DNA of 64,000 bases from positions 1,612,001 through 1,676,000 of the forward strand of contig NZ_CP023406.1 of the NCBI RefSeq assembly GCF_002327105.1. Reading direction: 5' to 3'. The stretch comes from Luteimonas chenhongjianii (lineage in GTDB: Bacteria; Pseudomonadota; Gammaproteobacteria; Xanthomonadales; Xanthomonadaceae). This document shows, in pieces, positions 8,638-20,261 of this stretch (its first letter is position 1; each line of letters starts with the position of its first letter). The position numbers were made by a program, and so were the translations under genes. A model generated the notes under the pieces. It searched no databases, was not told the origin of the DNA, and worked only from the letters and a program-made list of their open reading frames with translations.

Positions 8638-9165
8638 ATGAATAACCCGACGCGCCAGCCTCCCCAGCGGATGATCCAGCTGGGCAAGGTCCATGGCGCG
8701 TTCGGCGTGCGTGGCGAAGTGAAGCTCGAGTCGTTCACCGAGCCGCGCAGTGCCATTTTCCGTTACCAGCCCTGGGTGTTGCGCGATGCGCGCGGCACCG
8801 AGCGCACGCTGGAAGGCGCGCGGGGCCGCGAGACGCCGAAGGGCATCGTTGCCACGCTGCCGGGCGTCGAGGACCGTGATGGCGCCGAAGCCACCCGTGG
8901 CCTCGAGATCTGGGTGGCGCGCGAGGCGCTTCCGCCGCCGCAACCGGGTGAGTACTACTGGGTCGATCTCGAGGGCCTGGCGGTACGCAATACCGACGGC
9001 AGCGATTTCGGCGTGGTCTCGCACCTGTTCTCCACCGGTGCCAACGACGTGCTGGTGGCGCAGGGCGAACGTGAGCGGATGATCCCGTTCCTGGTTCCGG
9101 ACTACATCGTCTCGGTGGATTTCGACGCCGGCGTCGTGACCGTCGACTGGGATCCCGAGTTCTAG
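8638..9165 (+). CDS. rimM: Ribosome maturation factor RimM
   Basis: RimM helps mature the head of the 30S subunit and binds S19. The start at 8638 gives [20 protein letters not shown]. It leads into the family motif [20 protein letters not shown] in the N-terminal barrel, followed by the PRC-barrel region [28 protein letters not shown] and VDWDPEF at the end. The protein is 175 residues, near the family norm. It lies 37 bp after rpsP. Confidence 0.95.
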   Translation: MNNPTRQPPQRMIQLGKVHGAFGVRGEVKLESFTEPRSAIFRYQPWVLRDARGTERTLEGARGRETPKGIVATLPGVEDRDGAEATRGLEIWVAREALPPPQPGEYYWVDLEGLAVRNTDGSDFGVVSHLFSTGANDVLVAQGERERMIPFLVPDYIVSVDFDAGVVTVDWDPEF

Positions 9166-9268
9166 CCATCAGCGGATCGACGGCGTCGTTCCCCATGGAC
9201 GTGTCCGTCCTTCCGCGCTCGGCAGGACATGTCGAGCGCGGCCCCGCCCGGGCAGGAGCAGACACGCG

Positions 9269-10078
9269 ATGACGTCCGAGACGAATACCCAGTCAGACAC
9301 GCCCGCGCGCGGGCCGATCCGCATCGACGTCGTCAGTCTGTTCCCCGATTTCATCGATCAGGCGGCCGCGGTGGGTGTGGTCGGGCGCGCGCGCGAGCGG
9401 GGCCTGCTGGCGCTGCAGGGCTGGAATCCTCGCGACTACGCCCAGGGCAACTACCGCCGGGTGGACGATCGCCCCTTCGGCGGCGGTCCCGGCATGGTCA
9501 TGCTGATCGATCCGCTGCGCGCGGCGATCGCTGCCGCCCGCGCGGCCGATCCCGCGCCGGCGCGGGTGATCTACATGAGCCCGCAGGGCCGCCCATTGAC
9601 CCAGGCGCACGTGCGCGAACTCGCCGCCCTGCCCAGGCTGATCCTGCTGTGCGGCCGCTACGAAGGAGTCGATGAGCGCCTGCTCGCGGCCGAGGTGGAC
9701 GAAGAGCTGTCGATCGGCGACTACGTGCTGTCGGGCGGTGAGCTGGCCGCGGCCGTCGTCGTCGATGCGGTCGCCCGGCTGCAGGATGGCGCGCTCGGTG
9801 ATGCAGAATCCGCCGTGCAGGACAGCTTCGAGGGTGACGGCCTGCTGGATTGTCCGCACTACACGCGCCCGGTCGAGCACGCCCTGGGCCAGGTGCCGGA
9901 TGTGCTGCTGTCGGGCAATCACGCCGAGATCGCCAAGTGGCGTCGCCAGCAGTCGTTGCTGCGCACGCTGGAGCGTCGCCCGGACCTGCTGGACGAGGCC
10001 GCGCTCGGCAAGGCCGATCGCCGCCTGCTCGCGGACTGGCGCGCCGCGCATCCCGACAGCCCCCGCTCCGGAGACTGA
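9269..10078 (+). CDS. trmD: tRNA (guanine-N1)-methyltransferase TrmD
   Basis: TrmD methylates G37 of tRNAs using S-adenosylmethionine and prevents +1 frameshifting. The N-terminal sequence [15 protein letters not shown] is preceded by a short polar extension. The knotted SPOUT site is clear: [26 protein letters not shown], and [11 protein letters not shown] with downstream [15 protein letters not shown]. Length is 269 residues. It is the third gene of the operon, 103 bp after rimM. Confidence 0.96.
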   Translation: MTSETNTQSDTPARGPIRIDVVSLFPDFIDQAAAVGVVGRARERGLLALQGWNPRDYAQGNYRRVDDRPFGGGPGMVMLIDPLRAAIAAARAADPAPARVIYMSPQGRPLTQAHVRELAALPRLILLCGRYEGVDERLLAAEVDEELSIGDYVLSGGELAAAVVVDAVARLQDGALGDAESAVQDSFEGDGLLDCPHYTRPVEHALGQVPDVLLSGNHAEIAKWRRQQSLLRTLERRPDLLDEAALGKADRRLLADWRAAHPDSPRSGD

Positions 10079-10119
10079 GCTGGAGTGGGGTGCTCTGGCT
10101 TTCTCGGGTGGCGTGCCCG

Positions 10120-10125
10120 TATAAT
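10120..10125 (+). promoter_or_regulatory. -10 box upstream of rplS
   Basis: TATAAT sits 98 bp before the rplS start in the 145-bp trmD-rplS spacer. The -35 region is poor. It suggests rplS also has its own transcript (inference). Confidence 0.45.
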
Positions 10126-10223
10126 GCGCGGCTGACCGTTTCATCCGAGCCGCAAGAGCTCGTCAAGCCAGAGCGTGCGTCCACGTGCACCACGCCTATA
10201 ACGACACCAACAGGCCCAGACCC

Positions 10224-10694
10224 ATGACCACCAAGCCCTCCCTGAACACCCTGCTGCAGAACTTCGAAAGCGCGCAGAGCGCGCGCGTGCTTCCCGACTT
10301 CGGCCCCGGCGACACCGTTGTCGTCAACGTCAAGGTGAAGGAAGGCAACCGCGAGCGTGTGCAGGCCTACGAGGGTGTGGTCATCGCGATCAAGAACGCC
10401 GGTCTGAACTCCGCGTTCACTGTGCGCAAGATCTCGCACGGCTTCGGCGTCGAGCGCGTGTTCCAGAGCCACAGCGCGCAGATCGACTCGGTTGAAGTGA
10501 AGCGCCGCGGCAAGGTCCGCGCCGGCAAGCTGTACTACCTGCGCGGCCTGGAAGGCAAGAAGGCACGCATCAAGGAAGATCTGTCCGCTTCGGCCAAGGC
10601 CAAGAACGAGAAGGCACGCGCCGACCGCGCTGCCGATGCCGCGGCCAAGAGCGAAGCTGCTGCCGCTGCCAAGACGGCGGCCGCTGGCGAGTAA
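10224..10694 (+). CDS. rplS: 50S ribosomal protein L19, with Ala/Lys-rich tail
   Basis: L19 lies at the 30S-50S interface. The core shows [53 protein letters not shown] and [16 protein letters not shown], all typical. I chose the ATG at 10224, which gives [15 protein letters not shown]. At 156 residues it is longer than the usual 115-130. The extra sequence is a charged, alanine-rich C-terminal tail after [10 protein letters not shown], of low complexity. Confidence 0.96.
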   Translation: MTTKPSLNTLLQNFESAQSARVLPDFGPGDTVVVNVKVKEGNRERVQAYEGVVIAIKNAGLNSAFTVRKISHGFGVERVFQSHSAQIDSVEVKRRGKVRAGKLYYLRGLEGKKARIKEDLSASAKAKNEKARADRAADAAAKSEAAAAAKTAAAGE

Positions 10695-10716
10695 TCGCCA
10701 CGTTCGATGTCGCACG

Positions 10717-10740
10717 ACGGCCGCCGCAAGGCGGCCGTTT
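10717..10740 (+). terminator. Rho-independent terminator after rplS
   Basis: A perfect 9-bp stem, ACGGCCGCC/GGCGGCCGT, with a GCAA loop (10717-10738) starts 23 bp after the rplS stop. It is followed by TTTGCG, a short T tract. Confidence 0.8.
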
Positions 10741-11102
10741 GCGTTCTGGGCTTCTCCATCGCCGTAGGGGCAATGTACCGGGGGCGTGCGCCCACGCGCG
10801 AGATGCCGTGGCGCATAGCGCTGCAGCTGCACGGCGTTGCGGACGGCCGTAAGCGGGCGGCAGCGGCGAGCCCGATGCCTGATGCCCGATGCAAGCATGG
10901 GTAGCTTGCATTGGCACCGACGCGGAAAGCCAGCCCCGCCTGCGCCGCGGCAGGCGTTGCAGACCTTGGAACATCGCGCGTTGATTGGTGGCGATCGGAC
11001 CCCATCCACGATCGCTGACTGCGTTCCCTCGACGTTCCCATGACGCGTTCCCGCGTTCTGTCGAACCGTCCTCGGCTGCCGCCGACCCATGACCCGATCC
11101 GC
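10741..11102. other. Intergenic region without a recognised gene
   Basis: About 360 bp between the rplS terminator and the Hsp15 gene. Short open frames exist, but their predicted peptides are Arg/Ala-rich and without motifs. I see no RNA gene here. Confidence 0.5.
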
Positions 11103-11516
11103 ATGACCGACATCCAGGCTTCGAACACCACCGCCAGCGTCCGCCTCGATCTGTGGCTTTGGGCCGCGCGCTTCTTCAAAACCCGCGCACTGGCCAAACA
11201 GGCGATCGAGACCGGCAAGGTCGATATCGGCGGACAGCGCGCAAAGCCGTCGCGTGCGGTACGTCTCGGCGACGGACTGCGCATTGCGCGTGGCGAAGAA
11301 CACTTCGACATCGTGGTGGCTGGCCTCTCGGACATGCGTGGGCCGGCGCCGGTGGCGCGCGCGCTGTACACCGAGTCGGATGCGTCGCGGGCCCTGCGCG
11401 AAACCCGGATGGCGGAGCTGCGTGCGGCCCGGGCCGGCTACCAGGCACCCGAGCAGAAACCCGACAAGCGTGCGCGCCGGTTGATCCGCGCGCTCGGCGA
11501 CATCGACGCGATCTGA
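11103..11516 (+). CDS. hslR: S4-domain RNA-binding heat-shock protein 15-like
   Basis: Hsp15 recycles stalled 50S subunits carrying peptidyl-tRNA. The S4 fold is clear: VRLDLWLWAARFFKTRALAK, then AIETGKVDIGGQRAKPSRAV, then RLGDGLRIARGEEHFDIVV. A basic tail KPDKRARRLIRAL follows, as in HslR. I chose the ATG at 11103 (MTDIQASN); an earlier ATG at 11040 would add 21 residues lacking conservation. The 137-residue length fits E. coli Hsp15 (about 133). The gene converges on the SDR gene, with stops 1-2 bp apart. Confidence 0.87.
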   Translation: MTDIQASNTTASVRLDLWLWAARFFKTRALAKQAIETGKVDIGGQRAKPSRAVRLGDGLRIARGEEHFDIVVAGLSDMRGPAPVARALYTESDASRALRETRMAELRAARAGYQAPEQKPDKRARRLIRALGDIDAI

Positions 11517-11517
11517 T

Positions 11518-12459
11518 TCAGAGCCAGTCGCGCACGAGCGTTTCCGACACTGTCCACAGCCGCGCGGCCATCGCTGGATCGCGCTGGGCATCGCTCTGCG
11601 CGGCCGGGGCGAAATCGCGCCAGAAGCCGCCGGTTCGGCCTGCCGCGCCGGGCGAGGCCGCGAGCCAGCACGGCGTGGCCGCGCCCTGCTGCACACTGCG
11701 CGCGTCGCTGCGGTAGCCATTGCCAACGTTACGCAGGATGTTGGTGCGCGTGTGCCCGGGCGAGACGCAGTTCGAGGTCGCGCGCGTGCCGGCCAGACGA
11801 CGCGCGAGTTCCAGGGAGAACAGGCCGTTGGCGAGTTTCGAATGCGCATAGCGCGCCTCCCAGCTCCCGCCCGACAGGTCATCGAACTGGATGCCGCCGG
11901 GCGGTGCATTGCGCTCGTCGGCGCTGCCCAGCACCACGACGCGGCCCTGCGGCGCGGCGGTCACGCGATCAAGCAGGCGGCGCACCAGCAGGTAGTGGCC
12001 CAGATGGTTCACGACGAACGTCTTCTCGAGGCCGCGCACCTGTTCGAGCGTGTCGAGAACCACGCCGGCGTTGCAGACCACGGCGTCGAGCGGAATATCG
12101 AGCGCGCGGATCGTGTCGCTTGCCGTGACGACCGAATCGAAATCCGCAAGATCCAGGACGACCGGTGTGGCCCGGCCTTCGATCGCCGCGCATGCGGCCT
12201 CGCCGGTGGCACGCGAACGCGCGGTGCCGATCACGTGCGCGCCGCGCAGGGCCAGCACGCGCATGGTTTCCCGGCCGATGCCGGAGTTGCAGCCGGTGAC
12301 GACGATGGTGCGACCGCGCAGGTCGAGACCTGCGGTGGCCTGCTCGGCGGTCGTGCCCGCATCGAGATCCCGCGAGCGGGCGAGGCCGGGCAGGGCGGTC
12401 GAGAGCGCGGCCAGCGCGCCGGCCTGCAGCAGGCGGCGCCTGCGGATGTCGAGGGTCAT
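11518..12459 (-). CDS. Short-chain dehydrogenase with Tat-like signal sequence
   Basis: A 313-residue classical-type SDR. The Rossmann nucleotide motif is TGCNSGIG (about residues 55-62). NAG is in VVCNAGVVL, the catalytic serine lies in VVVLGSADE, and YAHSK gives the Tyr-x3-Lys pair. The protein resembles retinol-dehydrogenase/WW-oxidoreductase-like SDRs. Unusually, it begins MTLDIRRRRLLQAGALAAL, a twin-arginine-like export signal with a hydrophobic stretch, which suggests a folded, cofactor-loaded periplasmic enzyme. Substrate is unknown. It could also be membrane-anchored if the signal is not cleaved. Confidence 0.82.
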   Translation of the reverse strand: MTLDIRRRRLLQAGALAALSTALPGLARSRDLDAGTTAEQATAGLDLRGRTIVVTGCNSGIGRETMRVLALRGAHVIGTARSRATGEAACAAIEGRATPVVLDLADFDSVVTASDTIRALDIPLDAVVCNAGVVLDTLEQVRGLEKTFVVNHLGHYLLVRRLLDRVTAAPQGRVVVLGSADERNAPPGGIQFDDLSGGSWEARYAHSKLANGLFSLELARRLAGTRATSNCVSPGHTRTNILRNVGNGYRSDARSVQQGAATPCWLAASPGAAGRTGGFWRDFAPAAQSDAQRDPAMAARLWTVSETLVRDWL

Positions 12460-12653
12460 GGAGCGACTCGTCCGTGCGGGAAACGGGCCGTCGAGTGTAG
12501 ACGGCCGGTCGATCGGGTCGCGACAGGAAACGCGGCGGCCCCGTAGGGCCCATGCCGCGCCCAGCGCCGCGCCCCGGCATGCAGGGCGGCAACCCCACCG
12601 GAGGCGCCGGATACCCGTGCATCGGGACCGCTGCCGACGCTGACGCCGACAGC

Positions 12654-15248
<2,595 letters not shown>

Positions 15249-15318
15249 GCTCGGATCGTTCGCACGGACTTCAGACCGACATCTTGCCTGAGATGGCGCG
15301 CGGGTTCCCGCCATGGAA

Positions 15319-15349
15319 ACGCCCGGGTGCCGACTCGGCGCCCGGGCGT
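15319..15349 (-). terminator. Terminator of the DUF4142 lipoprotein gene
   Basis: A near-perfect GC-rich inverted repeat has ACGCCCGGG and CCCGGGCGT as outer arms, with one G-T pair. It lies 36 bp past the stop of the minus-strand gene at 15386. On the minus strand it is followed by GTTTCC, a short T tract. It separates that gene from mutS. Confidence 0.65.
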
Positions 15350-15385
15350 CCGGACAACACCGCCGCAGCCGCGCGGCGCTGAGGA

Positions 15386-16168
15386 TCAGCGGCGCTGCTG
15401 TTGCAGTGCCCGGGCGGTTTCCAGATGCGCGGCGATCACCGCGCGGGTGCTCTGCAGGTGATCGCGGACGCGGCTGTCGCTCGCCGAGGGGATCAGTTCC
15501 GAATCGAGCTTGGTAAGCGCTTCCTGGTGGCCCATCACCATCGCTTCGATCCACGCCTTCTCGAACGCCTGGCCTTCGAGCTGCGCGAGCTGCTCGCGCT
15601 GGGCGTCGTGCTTGCGCTTCATTTCCGCAAGGTCCGGATGCGCGGTGGCGTCGGCTTCGCCGTGGCTCATCGAGCCGGCCCCGGTATCGGTGTTGCCGGC
15701 GGTCGCTGCGGTACCGCCCGCGACCGTCGACATTTCGCTGCCGCTCCCGGTTCCTGTTGTGTTTCCCGACCGCCCGAGCAGGATCCGGGTGGCATCGAGG
15801 TTGAGCGAGTGGTCGTTGCGCAGCGTCTGCGCATATTCGCGCACCGGGCCCTGCACGTTCTTGGCGAGCGCAGCCTGCGCGGCTTCGATCTCGTGGCGGT
15901 CGACTTCGAGGACCGCCATCAGCGCCTTCCGGTCGGGCTCGGCGAGGTTGGGCATTCCTGCCCCGGCATTGCTCGTTGAGCCGGTGCCAGCTGCGCCGTT
16001 ATCGATCGTGGCAGCCACGCCACGGCTGCGGTCTTCGGTATCACCGGTCGAATTCGGTGTGTCCGCCAGGGTTCCGCTGCCACTGTCGGTGTTGGTCGCG
16101 TTCTTGTTTTCACAGGCGGCCAGTGCCAGCACGAAGGCGCCGGCGAGTAGGGTCTTCGAAGGAGCCAT
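15386..16168 (-). CDS. DUF4142-family lipoprotein
   Basis: The ATG at 16168 gives [20 protein letters not shown], a lipoprotein signal with lipobox LAAC (Cys about residue 19). A Ser/Thr/Gly/Asn-rich linker (about 20-70) leads to a helical domain. That domain contains [40 protein letters not shown] and [19 protein letters not shown], the histidine-containing helical pattern of DUF4142 (ferritin-like by fold prediction). A second low-complexity Gly/Thr insert splits the domain around residues 135-165. Function of the family is not established; an envelope stress role is often suggested. The 260-residue protein is probably attached to a membrane. Confidence 0.8.
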   Translation of the reverse strand: MAPSKTLLAGAFVLALAACENKNATNTDSGSGTLADTPNSTGDTEDRSRGVAATIDNGAAGTGSTSNAGAGMPNLAEPDRKALMAVLEVDRHEIEAAQAALAKNVQGPVREYAQTLRNDHSLNLDATRILLGRSGNTTGTGSGSEMSTVAGGTAATAGNTDTGAGSMSHGEADATAHPDLAEMKRKHDAQREQLAQLEGQAFEKAWIEAMVMGHQEALTKLDSELIPSASDSRVRDHLQSTRAVIAAHLETARALQQQRR

Positions 16169-16290
16169 TGCGCGTATCCGGGGTGGTGAAAGTGGGCCGA
16201 TGCTAGGCGCCCGCGGGTTGTGGCAAACGTGAAAATCGCGTAGCGATTTCCAGCGTTGACTTGTGCGGCCCGGCGGTGGATTTTTCCCAT

Positions 16291-17229
16291 ATGGACCACA
16301 CCTCCGAGCCCTGGGAATGCATCGTCGTCGGCGCCGGCCCGGCGGGCCTGTCGGCCGCGTTGTACCTGGCCCGGTTCCGGCGCCGCGTACTCGTTCTGCA
16401 CGACGGCATGTCGCGCGCGATGCGGATCCCGCTGACACGCAACGCGCCCGGGTTTCCGGAAGGGATCGCCGGCCCGGATCTGATCGGACGAATGCTCGAG
16501 CATTGCGAACGTTACGGTGCGCAGATCCGCGAAGCCGAGGTCGTGGAGGCGCGCAGGCACGAGGGCACTTTCGAACTGCGAACCGCGGATGGGACGCTTC
16601 ACCACGGCCGGGCGCTCGTCCTCGCCACGGGTCTGCACATGGGCCAGATACCGCTTCCGCACGATGAGCACGAGGCCGCGATCGCCGCAGGCGTTCTGCG
16701 CTATTGCCCGATCTGCGATGGGATCGAACACACCGGCACGCGGATCGCTGTGCTCGGCAGCGATCGGCACGGGGCGGCCGAGGCCCTGTTCCTGCGGCAG
16801 TTCAGCGAGCAGGTCGTTCTGCTTCCCTGCCAATACGCCGGCCTTGACGCCGACGCCCACGCTCAACTGACCGCGGCGGGTATCCGGGTGCTGGCCGCGC
16901 CGGTGGTGCGGTACGCGCCGCAGGCGGATCGCTTCGACCTGTATCTCGAAGGACGCGACGAGCCGCATGCCTTCGATGTCGTCTACCCCGCGTTGGGTTC
17001 GCAGCACCGCAACGAGCTGGCGCAAATGCTCGGCATCGCGATCGACGCGCATGGCTGCACCGACGTGGCTTCGCCGCTGGGGACCGAGGTGCCCGGCGTG
17101 TACTGCGCCGGCGACATCGTCGACGGGCTCGACCAGATCAGCGTGGCGATGGGTCATGGCGCCGTCGCCGCAACGCGCGCGCACAACTGGCTGCGCGCCG
17201 AGGACGGACATGTCCTGCCGGCCCGGTGA
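16291..17229 (+). CDS. Thioredoxin-reductase-like FAD oxidoreductase (CPIC site)
   Basis: A 312-residue flavoprotein. The N-terminal FAD motif is IVVGAGPAGLSAALYLARF (about 11-29). The redox pair is Cys-Pro-Ile-Cys-Asp in RYCPICDGIE, where TrxB has CATC. The C-terminal FAD motif is VPGVYCAGDIVDGLDQISVA. The central NAD(P)-binding motif is degenerate: VLGSDRHGAAEALF replaces the usual GxGxxA. No thioredoxin gene is adjacent, so its partner and even its reductase activity are open. The ATG at 16291 is chosen. A TTG at 16261 is possible, and neither has a good ribosome-binding site. Confidence 0.82.
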   Translation: MDHTSEPWECIVVGAGPAGLSAALYLARFRRRVLVLHDGMSRAMRIPLTRNAPGFPEGIAGPDLIGRMLEHCERYGAQIREAEVVEARRHEGTFELRTADGTLHHGRALVLATGLHMGQIPLPHDEHEAAIAAGVLRYCPICDGIEHTGTRIAVLGSDRHGAAEALFLRQFSEQVVLLPCQYAGLDADAHAQLTAAGIRVLAAPVVRYAPQADRFDLYLEGRDEPHAFDVVYPALGSQHRNELAQMLGIAIDAHGCTDVASPLGTEVPGVYCAGDIVDGLDQISVAMGHGAVAATRAHNWLRAEDGHVLPAR

Positions 17230-17508
17230 ACGCAGGCGAGCGTCGGCATCGCGCGGCTGATCAGGGAGTGGAACGGAGGGTCGCCTTGCTTCCGCGGGTC
17301 GCGCACGCGCCCGGTCGGGTCTGCGTTGCGGCGTGCATTTTCCGAGCATCAGCCACTGGAGATGCCCCGCCGCCGATCGCGTAACCGACATTTGTCCAAG
17401 AGGCCGTAGCTGTCCCGGAACTGCCCTCGCATTCGCAACAAGCGGTGCCGCCCCAAGGTCGAGCTCAGACAGGCGTGCGCACAAGAGAGCCGGCGCAGGC
17501 GAGCCCGC

Positions 17509-18414
17509 TCAAGTCCAGGCGGGTTCCGACGTGAAGTCGATCGTCAACCAGGAGCCTTCCGGACGCGCGCCCATTCTCTGCGCGATCTCGTTACGCAGGC
17601 CGTCGATCTCACCGATGCTGCCGAGTTGGGTAGTCGGCGCAGTCAGGACGTGGATCTCGATGAACTTCATCCGGCCGATCTTGGCCACCCGGCTGGTGAA
17701 GCCCAGAAAACCATGCTCGGCGACAAACTCCTGCATGGTCGCCTGCACCTTCCGGTCCAGGTCATCCGGAGCAACCTGCAGGACCTCACGCGCCGCCTTC
17801 CAAGCTGCGCGCAGCGGGAGTGGCAGCGAAGCCAGGCTGATGAAGGCCAGCACCAGAGGATCCAGATAAGGAATCCAGTCTTCGTGCCGGGTGCCGCGCA
17901 AGGTCAGTGCAAGGATGAAGGACACCACGACGGCGAGGCTGACCAGACCTGCGAGCAGCCAGGCACGCGCATCGAGGGCGAGCAGACCCGAGCGCATCCG
18001 CCGCGCATGACGGCCCATCCATACCGCCATGGCAAGGTCCACCACGCTCAGCACACTCGCCCAGACCAGGCCATGGCCGGCATGGGTCTCCTGGCCGCCC
18101 GTGCTCAGGCCAATCAGAGCGTTGGCCAGAGCGTAGATGCAGGCAAGACCGAGCACCACGCCGCCGAGCGCCTCGACCATCGGTTCCAGATGCCAGAAGC
18201 CGTACTGGAATCGCGGACTCTGTTCGTGGGCCATGAGCCGGAGCACCACGAGCGCCGTCATCGTCAGCGCCACATCCACCAGTGAGTAGATACCGTCGAA
18301 CAGGATCGCCGGCGAGCTCGCAGCCACGCCGCCTGAGAGCCCGATCGCGGCGACCAGCAGGGTCGCCAGGAGCGAGAGCTTCAGTACCCGTCGTTCCTCG
18401 AGGGTTCCACTCAT
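17509..18414 (-). CDS. CDF-fold transporter, copy 1 (divergent metal site)
   Basis: A 301-residue cation-diffusion-facilitator-fold protein. Six membrane segments are followed by a cytoplasmic domain with KFIEIHVLTA. It aligns end to end without gaps to the second copy at 20258-21163, about 70% identical by eye. In canonical CDFs (E. coli YiiP) site A is Asp45/Asp49/His153/Asp157. Here the first pair reads FDGIYSLVD (Tyr, Asp) and the second region LDARAWLLAG (Ala, Ala), so three of four ligands are absent. The zinc-binding loop histidines are also replaced (RFQYGFWHLEP). It may move something other than Zn2+/Mn2+. It lies 15 bp after the decarboxylase remnant. Confidence 0.85.
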   Translation of the reverse strand: MSGTLEERRVLKLSLLATLLVAAIGLSGGVAASSPAILFDGIYSLVDVALTMTALVVLRLMAHEQSPRFQYGFWHLEPMVEALGGVVLGLACIYALANALIGLSTGGQETHAGHGLVWASVLSVVDLAMAVWMGRHARRMRSGLLALDARAWLLAGLVSLAVVVSFILALTLRGTRHEDWIPYLDPLVLAFISLASLPLPLRAAWKAAREVLQVAPDDLDRKVQATMQEFVAEHGFLGFTSRVAKIGRMKFIEIHVLTAPTTQLGSIGEIDGLRNEIAQRMGARPEGSWLTIDFTSEPAWT

Positions 18415-18429
18415 CGGTACGCGCCGCGC

Positions 18430-18731
18430 CTATAGCTTCAGAAGCTCCACAGTGTAGCTCGGCGGGTCTTCGCTGCTGTCGATGATCGGACTGTGCACGT
18501 CGGACTCGAGGCCGGAAAGCCGCTCGTTCTGCGCACGTGCAATGTGCAGCGACCGGAGAATCGGATCATCGGGCTTGCCCAACCGCCAGCCCGGAATGGC
18601 CATGGGAATGCCCGGCGAATAGGGCACGCGCAGGCGTTGGGAAGGGAGTGGTGCCAGCCTCCCGGCCGATGACCTGGTCGATGAGCGTCTGCGCGCGCCA
18701 GCACGAGCTCGTAATAGGGGGCGTCCTGCAT
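18430..18731 (-). pseudogene. Eroded 3' end of an amino-acid decarboxylase gene
   Basis: The last third of this stretch reads VPYSPGIPMAIPG, LGKPDDPILRSLHIARAQNE and ending SYTVELLKL. It matches the intact decarboxylase at 21283-23571 (VPYPPGIPTIMPG, FGKPDDPIIQSLHIARAQNE, SYTVEVLKV). Upstream similarity continues only by changing frame: ATGCAGGACGCC...TACGAGCTCGTGCTG aligns with the intact ATGACGCCTGCGGACGCC region, then IDQVIGREAG lies in another frame. So only about 100 C-terminal codons remain, with at least one frameshift. The N-terminal and catalytic parts (about 650 residues) are gone. It occupies the slot between antiporter and CDF gene where the intact enzyme sits in the other copy. 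Confidence 0.88.
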
Positions 18732-18914
18732 GCCACGCCGATGCTGGGGTCAACGGCAGGCGGACCCCGCCTGGCACGGCCTGGGGACTGTCCGCGATCG
18801 CTGGCGCCGCCCGGGGCGATGACCAGCGCCTCGGCGCGCGGCTGAGAACCTGGGCCATGTCTGTGGCCCAGCCCGTAGCGCACCCGCATACGAGGTGCGC
18901 CATACCGTGGCCGC

Positions 18915-20261
18915 TCACGCCATCCGGTGGCGGAAGAACGGGTACATCGCCACGCTCAGCAGCATGCCGACGGTGGCGTACGCCAGCAGCTGCGGATTGG
19001 CACCGAGCAGAGCATAGAGGCAGTACGCGACCGCGACGCCGGCGGTGATCATGCTCATCAGGCGCAGCGTGCCGGACTCGTTGCGCTCCAGCGTGCTGAC
19101 CGCCAGGGCCCCGGCCGAGAACAGGTAGGGACAGATGGTCAGCAGCACCGCGATGTTGGTCAGCTGATCGAATTGCGAGGCGAGCGTGGGCGAGGCGGTC
19201 ACCAGCAGCAGGACGCTCATCAGGATCGCGGCGATGACCAGTCCGGCCCCCGGCATGCCATGCCGGTTGACCCGGCAGAACACCTTGGGGAACAGGCCGT
19301 CCTCGGCAGCCGCCTTGGCCGACTGGCCGACCAGCAGCATCCAGCCGCCGAGCGCGCCCAGTGACTTGAAGATCGCGCACAGCGAGATCAGCACCACCCC
19401 CCAGTTCCCGACCATGATCTTGGCCACGTCGGCGAAGGGTGCCGAGGAATCGCGCAGCTGCTCCATCGGCACGATCCCCATGATCACCAGCGAGCAGCTG
19501 ATGTAGACCACCGCCGAAAGGCCCAGCCCCATCAGCGTCGCCAGCGGGATATTGCGCTTGGGGTTCTCGATGACATCCGCCGAGACCGCGGCGCTCTCCA
19601 CGCCCATGAATGCCCAAAGCGCGATCGAGGCGCTGCGCGAGATCGCCTGACTGTCGCTCAGCCCGCTGACGTTCCACCCCTTGTGGAACAGCGCCGGGTC
19701 GAACCACCACCAGCCGGCGATCGCGATGCCGAGGATGGGCACGAGCGCAAACATCACCGTACCGGTCTCCAGCGATCCGACCCAGCGCGCACCACGCGCA
19801 TTGGCGAGGGTCAGTGCCCAGATCAGCAGCAGGGTGAAGCCGATCCGCGGGTACAGGTCGTCCAGCCATGGCCACAGGTGGCTCAGGTAACCGGTCACGA
19901 CCAGGGCAATGGCCACGTTGCCGATCCAGTTGCCGAACCAGTAACCGTAGTTGCTGACGAAGCCGACGTAGTTGCCGAATGCGCGGCGGGCGTACGCATA
20001 GGGACCACCGGGCTCCGGGTCGAGCTGGGACAGGCGCGCGAACACCAGCCCGAGCGCGATGGCGCCACCGGTGGCGATCAGCCAGCCGAACGATGAGATG
20101 CTGCCGACCGTCGCGAGGTTGGCGGGCAGCAGGAACACGCCGGTGCCGATCATGTTGCCGGCCACCAGCATGGTGGCCATGAGCAGGCCCATCTTGCGCG
20201 CGGCAGGGGCACTGCCACCAGCGCTGGCGGTCGGGGGAATTGCGCTCGACGTAGTGTTCAT
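18915..20261 (-). CDS. AdiC/CadB-type amino acid-amine antiporter, copy 1
   Basis: A 448-residue APC-superfamily transporter with about 12 membrane segments. The unwound TM1 motif is GNMIGTGVFLLPANLA. PGGPYAYARRAFG, LWAFMGVESAAVSADV (conserved Glu of the AdiC/CadB gate) and LGGWMLLVGQSAKAAAEDG (conserved Trp) follow. These are close to E. coli AdiC and CadB, which exchange arginine/agmatine or lysine/cadaverine. The start overlaps the stop of the upstream CDF gene by ATGA, so translation is probably coupled. Its partner decarboxylase downstream is reduced to a remnant, so it must work with the intact enzyme of the other module, have another role, or be on its way out. Confidence 0.88.
   Translation of the reverse strand: MNTTSSAIPPTASAGGSAPAARKMGLLMATMLVAGNMIGTGVFLLPANLATVGSISSFGWLIATGGAIALGLVFARLSQLDPEPGGPYAYARRAFGNYVGFVSNYGYWFGNWIGNVAIALVVTGYLSHLWPWLDDLYPRIGFTLLLIWALTLANARGARWVGSLETGTVMFALVPILGIAIAGWWWFDPALFHKGWNVSGLSDSQAISRSASIALWAFMGVESAAVSADVIENPKRNIPLATLMGLGLSAVVYISCSLVIMGIVPMEQLRDSSAPFADVAKIMVGNWGVVLISLCAIFKSLGALGGWMLLVGQSAKAAAEDGLFPKVFCRVNRHGMPGAGLVIAAILMSVLLLVTASPTLASQFDQLTNIAVLLTICPYLFSAGALAVSTLERNESGTLRLMSMITAGVAVAYCLYALLGANPQLLAYATVGMLLSVAMYPFFRHRMA

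Noticed and set aside
10707..10904. 65-residue frame just after rplS
   Set aside because: It overlaps the terminator hairpin and has no ribosome-binding site or motif.
15312..15314. ATG as an alternative mutS start
   Set aside because: It abuts the upstream terminator hairpin, and the added residues do not resemble MutS; TTG at 15248 or ATG at 15227 is more likely.
18430..19875. 481-residue minus-strand frame through the antiporter gene
   Set aside because: Its upstream part is a shifted frame of the antiporter; only the final about 60 residues are meaningful, as the decarboxylase remnant.
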